Shown: positions 1-4,542 of the stretch, piece by piece
Numbering within the stretch: position 1 is the first letter of the stretch
How the letters are laid out: every line of letters begins with the position of its first letter
Assembly: GCA_030669485.1 (NCBI GenBank)
Contig: DAOVDL010000052.1
Span: 1 to 5,221, forward strand
Length of the DNA stretch: 5,221 nt
Direction of reading: 5' to 3'
Origin: Candidatus Bathyarchaeota archaeon
Lineage (GTDB): Archaea; Thermoproteota; Bathyarchaeia; Hecatellales; Hecatellaceae
Made by a program: the position numbers and the translations under genes
Notes under the pieces: generated by a model
Databases searched by the model: none
What the model was told of the DNA's origin: nothing
The model's input: only the letters and a program-made list of their open reading frames with translations

Positions 1-1394
1 ATCTCCGCGGTAGGAGGGTGAACTGTCTCGAATTGGGATAAGGGATAGATTTCATCGAGCTCTATGGGGACAACGCCGAAGGGGGTTGTGTAGAAGCAGA
101 TGTGGAGTTGGCTGAGGTTAACTGCAGCGTCCTTCAGAGCCTTCTTCACCTTCTTGTATTCGGGGGATGTGTGGAAGGGTTTTGAGGAGGTTTGTGGGAG
201 GAGGAGCAAGGTTTCAGCGTTCTTGGGCTTCTGGTAGTTGTGGAGAAGATGTCTCTCATGGCTGAGAATCTCCGGTCTCTGGATGGCTGTGTCTCCGAGG
301 ATGAAGATGCCTCGGGGTTTGTAGGTTGGGGTATACCTCTCCAGTTCTGCGCTATGCCTTCCCAGAGTTTGGAGCGCTGTCAGGAGGGCGGGGTGGGCTC
401 GAGCTCGCAATTCCAGTAGCTCCCAGAGTCTTCCCTCACTAACTGCCTGCTTTACGCGGTCAATCTCCCCTCTGCAGGTGTAGAGGTTATGTCTCATCAG
501 GAATTGCTCCCGCTCTGTTTTAGGTTGCTTCTTGACCTCGGCGGGGGTTTGCTTCCTGCAGGCAGGGCAGAGGCAGGGGAAGTACTCTAGGTTCTTCAGC
601 TTCACTGTCCCGGTTTCTGTGATGTAACGGTCTTCCTTGGCGAAGAGGGCGTAGGCTGCGGAGTCGAATAGGTCGCATCCCATGGCAACTGCAAAGGAGA
701 AGATGAGAGGGTGACCTGCGCCGAAGAGGTGAAGGGGTTTCTGGGGGGGGAGGTTTCTTTTCGCTGCCATAACCATCTCCACGAGAACATCGAAGCGGTA
801 TTGCTCCATGATCTCGGTTGGGCTTCCCAATGCGTATAGGTCGAAGGGTAGCTTCGCCATCCTTCTTGCGGAGTTGGCAACAAGGTCTATGTATGTTCCT
901 CCCTGAACTGGGCCAGTCCAAAGGATCTTCCCGTCACCCATATGCCGGGTGGCTTCCTCAGCCCTCTTCACAGTCTCATTTACGGTGTACTCGGCATAGC
1001 TTTGGGTCACATGTCCGCCGGTGGGGATGTCGAGGATGACACCGATGTCTGTTTTTATTCGTTTCTGGAACTCTAAGATCTCAAGGGGGGAAATGGAGAC
1101 TTTTCCGTAGCGGAGGATTTGGTAGGCTCCAGAGTCTGTCATGATGATGCCGTTGTAGTCTAGGAGGCGGTGAACCCCCTTCTCCTCCACCTCAGCGGCT
1201 AGGTGCGTATGGAGGATGTAGGAGTTGGTCATCAGCCCGCGATAGCCAAATTCGTTTAGAAGTTCTTTTGGCGGAATGTCGAGGGTTCGGGGATTCACAA
1301 CTGGGAGCAGCGTTGGGGTTTCCAAAATTTTGTTCCCAACATTGAATCTTCCCACTCTTCCTAGGAGATCCTTGTACTTAACCTCGAAGGTCAT
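1..1394 (-). CDS. tgtA: Archaeosine tRNA-guanine transglycosylase TgtA (3'-truncated by window edge)
   Basis: Archaeal TGT swaps guanine-15 in the tRNA D-loop for preQ0, the first committed tRNA step toward archaeosine. The frame stays open for 464 codons and leaves the window before any stop. Seen directly: N-terminal FEVKYKDLLGRVGRF and TPTLLPVVNPRTL, the TDSGAYQ block with D87 (conserved catalytic Asp), VQGGTYIDL, HLFGAGHP, and GCDLFDSAAYAL (239-250, whose D244 probably aligns with the nucleophile). A zinc site follows: C274, C276, C279 and H302. After about residue 330 comes a C-terminal domain with a degenerate ArcS-like motif at 400-413 and PFGVVPIELDEIYPLSQFE near 440-458. Any PUA domain would lie outside the window. 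The start is well fixed: the upstream frame runs back to a stop with no ATG, GTG or TTG, and a GGAG site (complement of 1403-1406) sits 8 bases before the ATG. Family assignment is very secure. Confidence 0.95.
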   Translation of the reverse strand, partial: MTFEVKYKDLLGRVGRFNVGNKILETPTLLPVVNPRTLDIPPKELLNEFGYRGLMTNSYILHTHLAAEVEEKGVHRLLDYNGIIMTDSGAYQILRYGKVSISPLEILEFQKRIKTDIGVILDIPTGGHVTQSYAEYTVNETVKRAEEATRHMGDGKILWTGPVQGGTYIDLVANSARRMAKLPFDLYALGSPTEIMEQYRFDVLVEMVMAAKRNLPPQKPLHLFGAGHPLIFSFAVAMGCDLFDSAAYALFAKEDRYITETGTVKLKNLEYFPCLCPACRKQTPAEVKKQPKTEREQFLMRHNLYTCRGEIDRVKQAVSEGRLWELLELRARAHPALLTALQTLGRHSAELERYTPTYKPRGIFILGDTAIQRPEILSHERHLLHNYQKPKNAETLLLLPQTSSKPFHTSPEYKKVKKALKDAAVNLSQLHICFYTTPFGVVPIELDEIYPLSQFETVHPPTAE

Positions 1395-1440
1395 ATCATC
1401 GGCTCCTAGAGCCCAGCCATTTAGAGTACTTGTTACAGAT

Positions 1441-1450
1441 GTTTTAAGCT
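1441..1450 (-). promoter_or_regulatory. Candidate TATA box for tgtA
   Basis: On the minus strand this reads AGCTTAAAAC, an A/T-rich box about 50 bases before the tgtA ATG. Archaeal transcription usually starts about 25 bases downstream of the box. That would put the start near 1420 and give a leader of about 25 bases carrying the GGAG site. The match to the archaeal consensus is only moderate. Confidence 0.35.
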
Positions 1451-1454
1451 ATCT

Positions 1455-1538
1455 ATGTTTCTGGATGAAGACTTGGAGGATGATGTTTGTGAAAACTGTA
1501 ATCAATGTCCAGCCAGACCATGTAAAACTCATCATTAG
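1455..1538 (+). CDS. Possible 27-residue cysteine-rich peptide (candidate small protein)
   Basis: An ATG frame encodes 27 residues: an acidic N-terminus (FLDEDLEDDV), then C12-E-N-C15-N-Q-C18-P-A-R-P-C23, ending KTHH before TAG. Four cysteines, two C-x2-C spacings and two terminal histidines in so short a peptide suggest metal binding, though no family is recognised. The frame is also open upstream of the ATG and adds C-Y-R-C, but an in-frame TAG at 1422-1424 and the lack of ATG, GTG or TTG block an obvious longer start. No Shine-Dalgarno site precedes the ATG, so translation would have to be leaderless. It lies divergent from tgtA and its start abuts the tgtA promoter candidate. It could equally be a chance frame or the tail of a decayed zinc-ribbon gene. 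Confidence 0.3.
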   Translation: MFLDEDLEDDVCENCNQCPARPCKTHH

Positions 1539-1585
1539 TTGGAACGAGAGTACGACCCAGTGATAGCCCTAAACCGCTTCAAATG

Positions 1586-1603
1586 AGTGGGTCATCGTCC
1601 ACT
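1586..1603. repeat. 5-bp inverted repeat just past the methyltransferase stop
   Basis: AGTGG at 1586-1590 and CCACT at 1599-1603 are perfect complements around an 8-base loop. They lie 3 bases beyond the stop codon of the minus-strand methyltransferase. The position suits a transcript end, but there is no T-run after the hairpin on the minus strand, so a terminator role is weakly supported. Confidence 0.3.
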
Positions 1604-1606
1604 TTC

Positions 1607-2143
1607 CTATTTCTTGGAAATGTGAATGAATATTACATCATTGTACAGGAACTCTGATCCAACGACATGGAAACCTGAACATTCAAGCATAGATTTAATC
1701 TCTTCAGGTGTGTAATACCTTTCACCCCACAGCCTCTCAGCCTCACCACCCTTTACGAAGTCCACAATCACCAGTTTTCCCCCTCTCTTCAGAACCCTTT
1801 TAACTTCTCCTAGAACGGTCGCGGGGTCTTTGAACTCATGCAATGTGTATACGTTGACAACTCCTCCAAAGGAGCCCTCTTTAAACACATGTAAATTGGT
1901 GGCATCGCTTTTCATGTACTTCACCAGATGAGAAACATTTTTAAGTTCAGCTTCTTTTCTTGCCTCGCTGAAGTTACCGCTGGAGATGTCAACACCGAAA
2001 ATTTTTCTCCTCAGCTTTACAGCTAGGAAATTGACCAGACGACCCTCTCCACAGCCGACATCCAGAATAGGGGTTTCACCCTGAAGTGTTTGCACTATCT
2101 TTCCATAGATCTTCGGCTCTATCTCATCATATATCGTTCCCAT
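1607..2143 (-). CDS. Small class I SAM-dependent methyltransferase (UbiE/Methyltransf_11 type)
   Basis: This 178-residue protein has a single Rossmann methyltransferase domain and little else. Motif I is ILDVGCGEGRLV (26-37). The acidic residue binding the SAM ribose is D52 in FGVDIS. D80 in KSDATNL is the usual adenine-side Asp. Motif IV is VVNVYTLHEF (95-104), and VLKRGGKLVIVDF (117-129) is the typical post-motif strand. The HEF in place of the common HH(I/V) and a short C-terminus (YYTPEEIKSMLECSGF) resemble small-molecule methyltransferases, but the substrate cannot be read from the sequence. The start is firm: an in-frame TAG lies three codons before the ATG. The Shine-Dalgarno site is weak (TAGGTTA). 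It follows the Fe-S scaffold gene in the same direction after 140 bases, and 212 bases separate it from tgtA, so co-transcription is possible but not shown. Confidence 0.9.
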   Translation of the reverse strand: MGTIYDEIEPKIYGKIVQTLQGETPILDVGCGEGRLVNFLAVKLRRKIFGVDISSGNFSEARKEAELKNVSHLVKYMKSDATNLHVFKEGSFGGVVNVYTLHEFKDPATVLGEVKRVLKRGGKLVIVDFVKGGEAERLWGERYYTPEEIKSMLECSGFHVVGSEFLYNDVIFIHISKK

Positions 2144-2187
2144 CTTAACCTACAGCAAGCATACCAGAATTTTAGTTGTAGATTTTG

Positions 2188-2198
2188 TCATCCTATAA
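2188..2198 (-). promoter_or_regulatory. Candidate TATA-like box for the 1607-2143 methyltransferase
   Basis: On the minus strand this stretch reads ATACTTATAGG, about 50 bases before the ATG at 2143. Initiation about 25 bases downstream would leave a leader of roughly 20-25 bases. The match to the archaeal TATA consensus is partial. An upstream terminator-like hairpin supports a separate promoter for this gene. Confidence 0.35.
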
Positions 2199-2231
2199 GT
2201 ATCGGGTTACCTTCAATTCCGAAATGTTTCG

Positions 2232-2271
2232 AAAACGGGGACATCGAGATGCTGATTATTTCGTGTTCCCC
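2232..2271 (-). terminator. Hairpin plus T-run after the Fe-S scaffold gene
   Basis: On the minus strand, GGGGAACA (complement of 2264-2271) can pair with TGTCCCC (complement of 2237-2243) with one bulged base, around a loop of about 20 bases. GTTTTC follows directly. The structure starts 13 bases past the scaffold stop codon. Archaeal termination depends mainly on T-runs, so the GC arms may act in RNA stability instead. Confidence 0.35.
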
Positions 2272-2283
2272 TGCAGTTTATTA

Positions 2284-2691
2284 TTAAGAATTTGATCCTC
2301 TGTATTTGTTAATTGCTTTCCTTAAGGTTCTTTTAGCTAGGCAGGCGCAGTGAATTTTCTGGACTGGAAACTCTCCGAGAAGAGAGATGATGTCTTGCTC
2401 ATCTATCTTTTCTGCCTCTTCCAACGTTTTCCCTTTCACCATCCCCATGAGGGCGGAGCCGGCTGAAAAGGCGCCTGCACAGCCTATTGCCTGAAATTTC
2501 GCGTCTTTTATCCTGTTGGAGTTAATTGTTAGGTACATTTCCATTGTGTCGCCACATGGACCCGTGTACGCGAAGGTGACGCTGGGGTTTTCTATCCGTC
2601 CAACATTTACCTTGTTTAAATAATATTCTATTGCCTTGTCGGAGTATCCTGACTTCTTCAGTAACTCTAGCACGTCATCCATTTCGCTCAC
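2284..2691 (-). CDS. iscU: IscU/NifU-N-like iron-sulfur cluster scaffold protein
   Basis: IscU-type scaffolds assemble a [2Fe-2S] cluster on three cysteines and pass it to apo-proteins. All key positions are visible in 135 residues: C46 and D48 in GPCGDTMEMYL, C71 in IGCAGAFSAGSAL, and H114-C115 in KIHCACLAKRTL. VKGKTLEEA (85-93) matches the family helix after the second cysteine, and EYYLNKVNVGRIENP matches the N-terminal arm. The HscA-binding LPPVK motif of bacterial IscU is absent (EFPVQ here), as fits an archaeal protein without that chaperone pathway. C117 is an extra cysteine. No cysteine desulfurase gene is in the window. The annotated start is GTG at 2691. An ATG at 2682 gives a protein 3 residues shorter, has GGCGTGA as a possible Shine-Dalgarno site just before it, and may be the true start. 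Confidence 0.93.
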   Translation of the reverse strand: MSEMDDVLELLKKSGYSDKAIEYYLNKVNVGRIENPSVTFAYTGPCGDTMEMYLTINSNRIKDAKFQAIGCAGAFSAGSALMGMVKGKTLEEAEKIDEQDIISLLGEFPVQKIHCACLAKRTLRKAINKYRGSNS

Positions 2692-2720
2692 GCCAGATTT
2701 GGATATGATAATTATTGGAG

Positions 2721-2730
2721 TTATAAAAAT
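2721..2730 (-). promoter_or_regulatory. TATA box of the Fe-S scaffold gene
   Basis: The minus strand reads ATTTTTATAA, a good archaeal TATA box. Expected initiation about 26 bases downstream falls near 2700, leaving only about 9 bases to the GTG or about 18 to the ATG at 2682. The longer leader would include the GGCGTGA site and slightly favours the ATG start. Confidence 0.55.
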
Positions 2731-2798
2731 GCTTAGATCTCTACTATTTAAGCAGCATTACGGTGGGTTGATCAAGTCTTTTCTATGTAAACCTAGCA

Positions 2799-2817
2799 GT
2801 TAGCTTAATAGGCTAAC
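2799..2817. repeat. 6-bp hairpin GTTAGC/GCTAAC
   Basis: GTTAGC at 2799-2804 and GCTAAC at 2812-2817 are perfect complements around the 7-base loop TTAATAG. The hairpin lies in the divergent gap between the Fe-S scaffold gene and the PH-like gene, and ends 4 bases before the larger repeat at 2822-2869. It may be an operator or a small RNA hairpin; nothing decides between them. Confidence 0.4.
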
Positions 2818-2821
2818 ACAG

Positions 2822-2869
2822 TGTCTCTGTTACAAAACTCATATCAAAAGCCTTAACTTAACAGAGACA
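2822..2869. repeat. Perfect 11-bp inverted repeat with 26-bp spacer
   Basis: TGTCTCTGTTA at 2822-2832 is exactly complementary to TAACAGAGACA at 2859-2869. The spacer (2833-2858) is A-rich and unstructured. An 11-bp perfect pair this close together is unlikely by chance in a gap of this size. It could be a stem-loop RNA, a paired regulator site, or a remnant of a tiny transposon-like element. It has no coding potential and no flanking duplication that I can see. Confidence 0.65.
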
Positions 2870-2913
2870 ATGCAGTGGAACAAATCCTTAAGTAACAGCC
2901 ATCCCTCCCACTC

Positions 2914-2923
2914 AACATATACC
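2914..2923 (+). promoter_or_regulatory. Candidate TATA box for the PH-like gene
   Basis: AACATATACC sits about 26-30 bases before the TTG at 2949. Initiation at the usual archaeal distance would fall almost on the start codon and give a nearly leaderless transcript. Confidence 0.35.
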
Positions 2924-2948
2924 GTGCAACGCTTCGAAGGGTTGCTAT

Positions 2949-3281
2949 TTGATCAAGATCTATGAAGAACGAAACCCTAAGAGCCTCTTCATGAACTACA
3001 TAATATACAATGATAGAATTCGGATTCAAGGCTTCCCCGGCTTCTACTTCTTCGACATTAAATTCAGGGACATTGATCATGTTGAGGTCAGGAGGGGCCC
3101 GGTCTTCAGAGATCTTTCGAGAACCAAACGCATCCTCAAGAACGACCTGGCTGACCTTTTTGAACATATAGCGGTGGTGAAGAGGACGGGGGTTTGGCGC
3201 GAGATAAGGATAACGCCGAAGGAGCCGAGGAGGTTCTTGGATATACTTCAGGACGCCATCAGAAAGGGTAGGGGAAGATGA
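2949..3281 (+). CDS. Uncharacterised 110-residue protein with PH-like (bPH) pattern
   Basis: No family is recognised with confidence. The protein is soluble-looking, with no signal peptide or membrane segment. Alternating short hydrophobic strands (NYIIYNDRIRIQG, FYFFDIKFRDIDHVEV, GVWREIRIT) are followed by a C-terminal helix with PRRFLDILQDAIRKG (about 92-106). That layout, ending in a short motif before a capping helix, is typical of bacterial/archaeal PH-like domains, but this is fold inference only. A Lys/Arg-rich middle (RDLSRTKRILKNDL) might contact nucleic acid or membrane. The TTG start is preceded by GAAGG about 8 bases upstream and by a TATA-like box. The frame opens at 2892 and contains no ATG or GTG between there and the TTG. 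A later ATG at 2991 would cut the conserved-looking N-terminus. The frame remains open for 47 codons past its TGA. Confidence 0.65.
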   Translation: MIKIYEERNPKSLFMNYIIYNDRIRIQGFPGFYFFDIKFRDIDHVEVRRGPVFRDLSRTKRILKNDLADLFEHIAVVKRTGVWREIRITPKEPRRFLDILQDAIRKGRGR

Positions 3282-3392
3282 GACCTATGGAAGGCAACTG
3301 GTCTGCTCCTCTCAAGGATCTGTGAACGGGGAGAGACGAGCATAATCCTGGATGACGTCATACTATGCGAACACTTTCAGGCACCTCTCAGA

Positions 3393-3400
3393 CTTAAATA
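3393..3400 (+). promoter_or_regulatory. TATA box of the ribbon-helix-helix gene
   Basis: CTTAAATA is a close match to the archaeal TATA consensus. Initiation would be expected near 3422-3426, giving a leader of nearly 60 bases before the ATG at 3482, much longer than other leaders here. The leader then carries the hairpins at 3422-3457. Confidence 0.5.
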
Positions 3401-3421
3401 TGTTCTGCAGCCATGCATCTC

Positions 3422-3457
3422 TTGAGCTTACGGCTCAACGAACCTTAATCCCGGTTC
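3422..3457 (+). promoter_or_regulatory. Two tandem hairpins in the leader of the ribbon-helix-helix gene
   Basis: TTGAGC (3422-3427) pairs perfectly with GCTCAA (3433-3438) around a 5-base loop. GAACC (3440-3444) pairs with GGTTC (3453-3457) around 8 bases. One base separates the two stems. They lie between the TATA box and the start codon. Possible roles are an operator for the gene's own DNA-binding product, an RNA control element, or chance; no known riboswitch is recognised. Confidence 0.4.
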
Positions 3458-3471
3458 TTCAACGTGGTGGT

Positions 3472-3478
3472 GGGGGTG
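3472..3478 (+). promoter_or_regulatory. Shine-Dalgarno site favouring ATG 3482
   Basis: GGGGGTG differs by one base from the ideal GGAGGTG and lies 3 bases before the ATG at 3482. Upstream GTG codons from 3464 overlap this G-rich run and have no site of their own, so the ATG is the better start. Confidence 0.6.
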
Positions 3479-3481
3479 TAT

Positions 3482-4063
3482 ATGGAGAAAGTGGGAAAGG
3501 CTGAGAAGACATTTGCTCAGACTGAAAGAATGTTAAGCAAACTTGAAAATCTGGAGCGAGGGGAAGCGCCTCCGAAGAGGAGGGGGGCGAAGAGGTCTAA
3601 GACCTACAGGTTCAACCGGGATCTATATGAGGAGTTCAAGCAACTGGTCAAGCGGCGGGATGAAAAATTAACGGATGTTCTGGAGGAATACATGGATGCA
3701 TGCGTCAAGTCCAACCGCATCCTAAAATTTGTTCCCGAAGCCAACCCAGCTGAGAAGCTTACATTGGAGTTACAGTTGAAGGAGCATCTAAGCGACTTGA
3801 GGTGCAACATCAAGTATGACAGAGAACAGGCAATGAAGAAAAATGTTAATGAATACACATACAATAAAGACCTTAGAAACAGTGCAAGCGGGATTCTTCA
3901 GGATATCTATGAATTGCTCCCTAAAATAACGGATGAGAAACTGCTAGCTCAAGCTGAGCAGGTTGTCTTGGAAACCGTGAAATTCTATAATGAGGAGCTG
4001 TCTGAATTGAAGGATGCTCGGCGGAGAGAAGAAGGGGTTGAAGAAGATGAAGATTCCACATGA
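3482..4063 (+). CDS. Ribbon-helix-helix DNA-binding protein with long helical C-terminus
   Basis: This 193-residue charged protein has a basic linker (PPKRRGAKRSK, 30-40) leading into a ribbon-helix-helix pattern. The parts are strand KTYRFN (40-45), helix A RDLYEEFKQLVKRRDEK (46-62), and helix B after LTDV, to about 78. This is the CopG/MetJ/Arc layout, which binds DNA as a dimer through the strand. Residues 89-180 are predicted helical with heptad-like Leu spacing (LTLELQLKEHLSDL, ELLPKITDEKLLAQ), ending in an acidic tail (EEGVEEDEDST). The fusion is longer than common antitoxin-type RHH proteins of 50-100 residues. No toxin gene is adjacent. I do not recognise the C-terminal domain. The ATG start is supported by GGGGGTG; a GTG at 3464 would add 6 residues. 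A plausible role is a local or chromosomal regulator. Confidence 0.8.
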   Translation: MEKVGKAEKTFAQTERMLSKLENLERGEAPPKRRGAKRSKTYRFNRDLYEEFKQLVKRRDEKLTDVLEEYMDACVKSNRILKFVPEANPAEKLTLELQLKEHLSDLRCNIKYDREQAMKKNVNEYTYNKDLRNSASGILQDIYELLPKITDEKLLAQAEQVVLETVKFYNEELSELKDARRREEGVEEDEDST

Positions 4064-4102
4064 ATTAGAAGTTTGGGTTGGCTTGTTTCGCACCGTTGTT
4101 CC

Positions 4103-4339
4103 TTATTCGATTCTTTTCTTTCTGGTACGGTAGCAGCGTGCATTTCCGTATCCTGTGGCTTGCAGCTGTCTATCCTTCCTCATTTTTTCAAGAACCACTT
4201 CAACGTATATCTTTGCTACTCTACGTTTGAGGTCGTTGCTGAGAAGTTTAGCTAGGCTCTCAGCGGTGAACCAGCCTGCAAAATGTTTTTCTACACATGC
4301 TGCAACTTCGGTTTCTGTAGCTGCGTCAGGAGGCTCCAT
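4103..4339 (-). CDS. Small winged-helix DNA-binding protein
   Basis: A 78-residue protein with the outline of a stand-alone winged helix. Helix 1 covers about 8-19 and helix 2 is FTAESLAKLL (24-33). A long putative recognition helix, RRVAKIYVEVVLEKMRKD, spans 39-56, and the beta wing LQATGYGNARCYRT spans 59-72. The tail is basic (RKKR). It probably binds DNA, perhaps as a transcription factor; a part in RNA or protein contacts is not excluded. The gene converges with the RHH gene (39 bases between stops) and diverges from the methyltransferase at 4543, whose promoter it could control. The TATA box at 4371-4380 implies a leader of about 10 bases. No clear Shine-Dalgarno site precedes the ATG, so translation is probably of the leaderless or short-leader type. 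Confidence 0.75.
   Translation of the reverse strand: MEPPDAATETEVAACVEKHFAGWFTAESLAKLLSNDLKRRVAKIYVEVVLEKMRKDRQLQATGYGNARCYRTRKKRIE
4109..4123 (+). terminator. Pyrimidine tract, possible terminator for the RHH gene
   Basis: ATTCTTTTCTTTCTG on the plus strand lies 45 bases past the stop of the RHH gene. Archaeal RNA polymerase terminates readily at such T-runs. The tract is also the antisense of the Lys/Arg-rich C-terminus of the winged-helix gene, so its composition has another explanation. Confidence 0.3.
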
Positions 4340-4370
4340 GCGTACTCAATTATGTTGATTGCTGCTGGAA

Positions 4371-4380
4371 TCTTATAAAC
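4371..4380 (-). promoter_or_regulatory. TATA box of the winged-helix gene
   Basis: The minus strand reads GTTTATAAGA, a good archaeal TATA box 32-41 bases before the ATG at 4339. Predicted initiation near 4350 leaves a leader of about 10 bases, matching the missing Shine-Dalgarno site. Confidence 0.55.
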
Positions 4381-4449
4381 ATATGACACTTGCGCTGTGG
4401 CTGTCATTGCATGTATACCTTGATGCGCCTGTACAGCATCTGCAGCAAA

Positions 4450-4460
4450 CTGAGAATCAG
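4450..4460. repeat. Short palindrome CTGAGAATCAG, possible operator
   Basis: CTGA and TCAG are complementary around a 3-base centre. The site lies 20 bases before the methyltransferase TATA box in the divergent promoter region. It is short enough to occur by chance; its position is the only reason to list it. Confidence 0.25.
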
Positions 4461-4480
4461 CAGAGCCAGTAGAGGGATGC

Positions 4481-4490
4481 TTTAAATATT
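4481..4490 (+). promoter_or_regulatory. Strong TATA box of the 4543-5130 methyltransferase
   Basis: TTTAAATATT is close to an ideal archaeal TATA box. Initiation about 25 bases downstream would be near 4510, giving a leader of roughly 30 bases to the GTG at 4543 that includes the AAAGGAG site. Confidence 0.6.
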
Positions 4491-4527
4491 GTCGCATGGA
4501 TAGGCTCGCTTGTTATCTGGATCTAAA

Positions 4528-4531
4528 GGAG
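4528..4531 (+). promoter_or_regulatory. GGAG site deciding the methyltransferase start
   Basis: GGAG, within AAAGGAG, ends 11 bases before the GTG at 4543, slightly long spacing. Together with the TATA box at 4481 it favours the GTG over the TTG at 4510, which coincides with the predicted transcription start. Confidence 0.4.
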
Positions 4532-4542
4532 TTTTAATAGAG

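Noticed and set aside
520..921. 133-codon minus-strand frame within tgtA
   Set aside because: It is Pro/Arg/Ser-rich out-of-frame translation of the GC-rich tgtA gene, which has full family motifs in its own frame.
1490..1537. Possible C/D box guide RNA on the minus strand (ATGATGA at 1531-1537)
   Set aside because: There is a good C-box-like match, but no proper CTGA D box or C'/D' pair at the required spacing.
1276..1563. 95-codon plus-strand frame
   Set aside because: Its first 119 bases are antisense to the secure tgtA start region, and the translation shows no domain pattern.
2219..2231. CGAAA-TG-TTTCG palindrome before the 1607-2143 methyltransferase
   Set aside because: It has only 5-bp arms in A/T-rich DNA, with no second copy and no clear position relative to the promoter.
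2853..3167. 104-codon minus-strand frame
   Set aside because: It is mainly the antisense of the PH-like gene; the plus-strand frame has a TATA-like box and a more natural composition.
3278..3325. 15-codon ATG frame overlapping the PH-like stop (ATGA)
   Set aside because: The overlap looks like translational coupling, but the product is too short and has no recognisable feature.
3421..3460. T-arm-like GGTTC sequences suggesting a tRNA
   Set aside because: No acceptor stem, anticodon arm or D-arm can be placed around them on either strand.
4421..4460. Possible C/D box RNA on the plus strand (TGATGC then CTGA)
   Set aside because: The C-box match is poor and the internal boxes are missing.
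4291..4497. 68-codon minus-strand frame upstream of and overlapping the winged-helix gene
   Set aside because: It overlaps the start of the winged-helix gene, runs through its TATA box, and encodes low-information sequence without a Shine-Dalgarno site.
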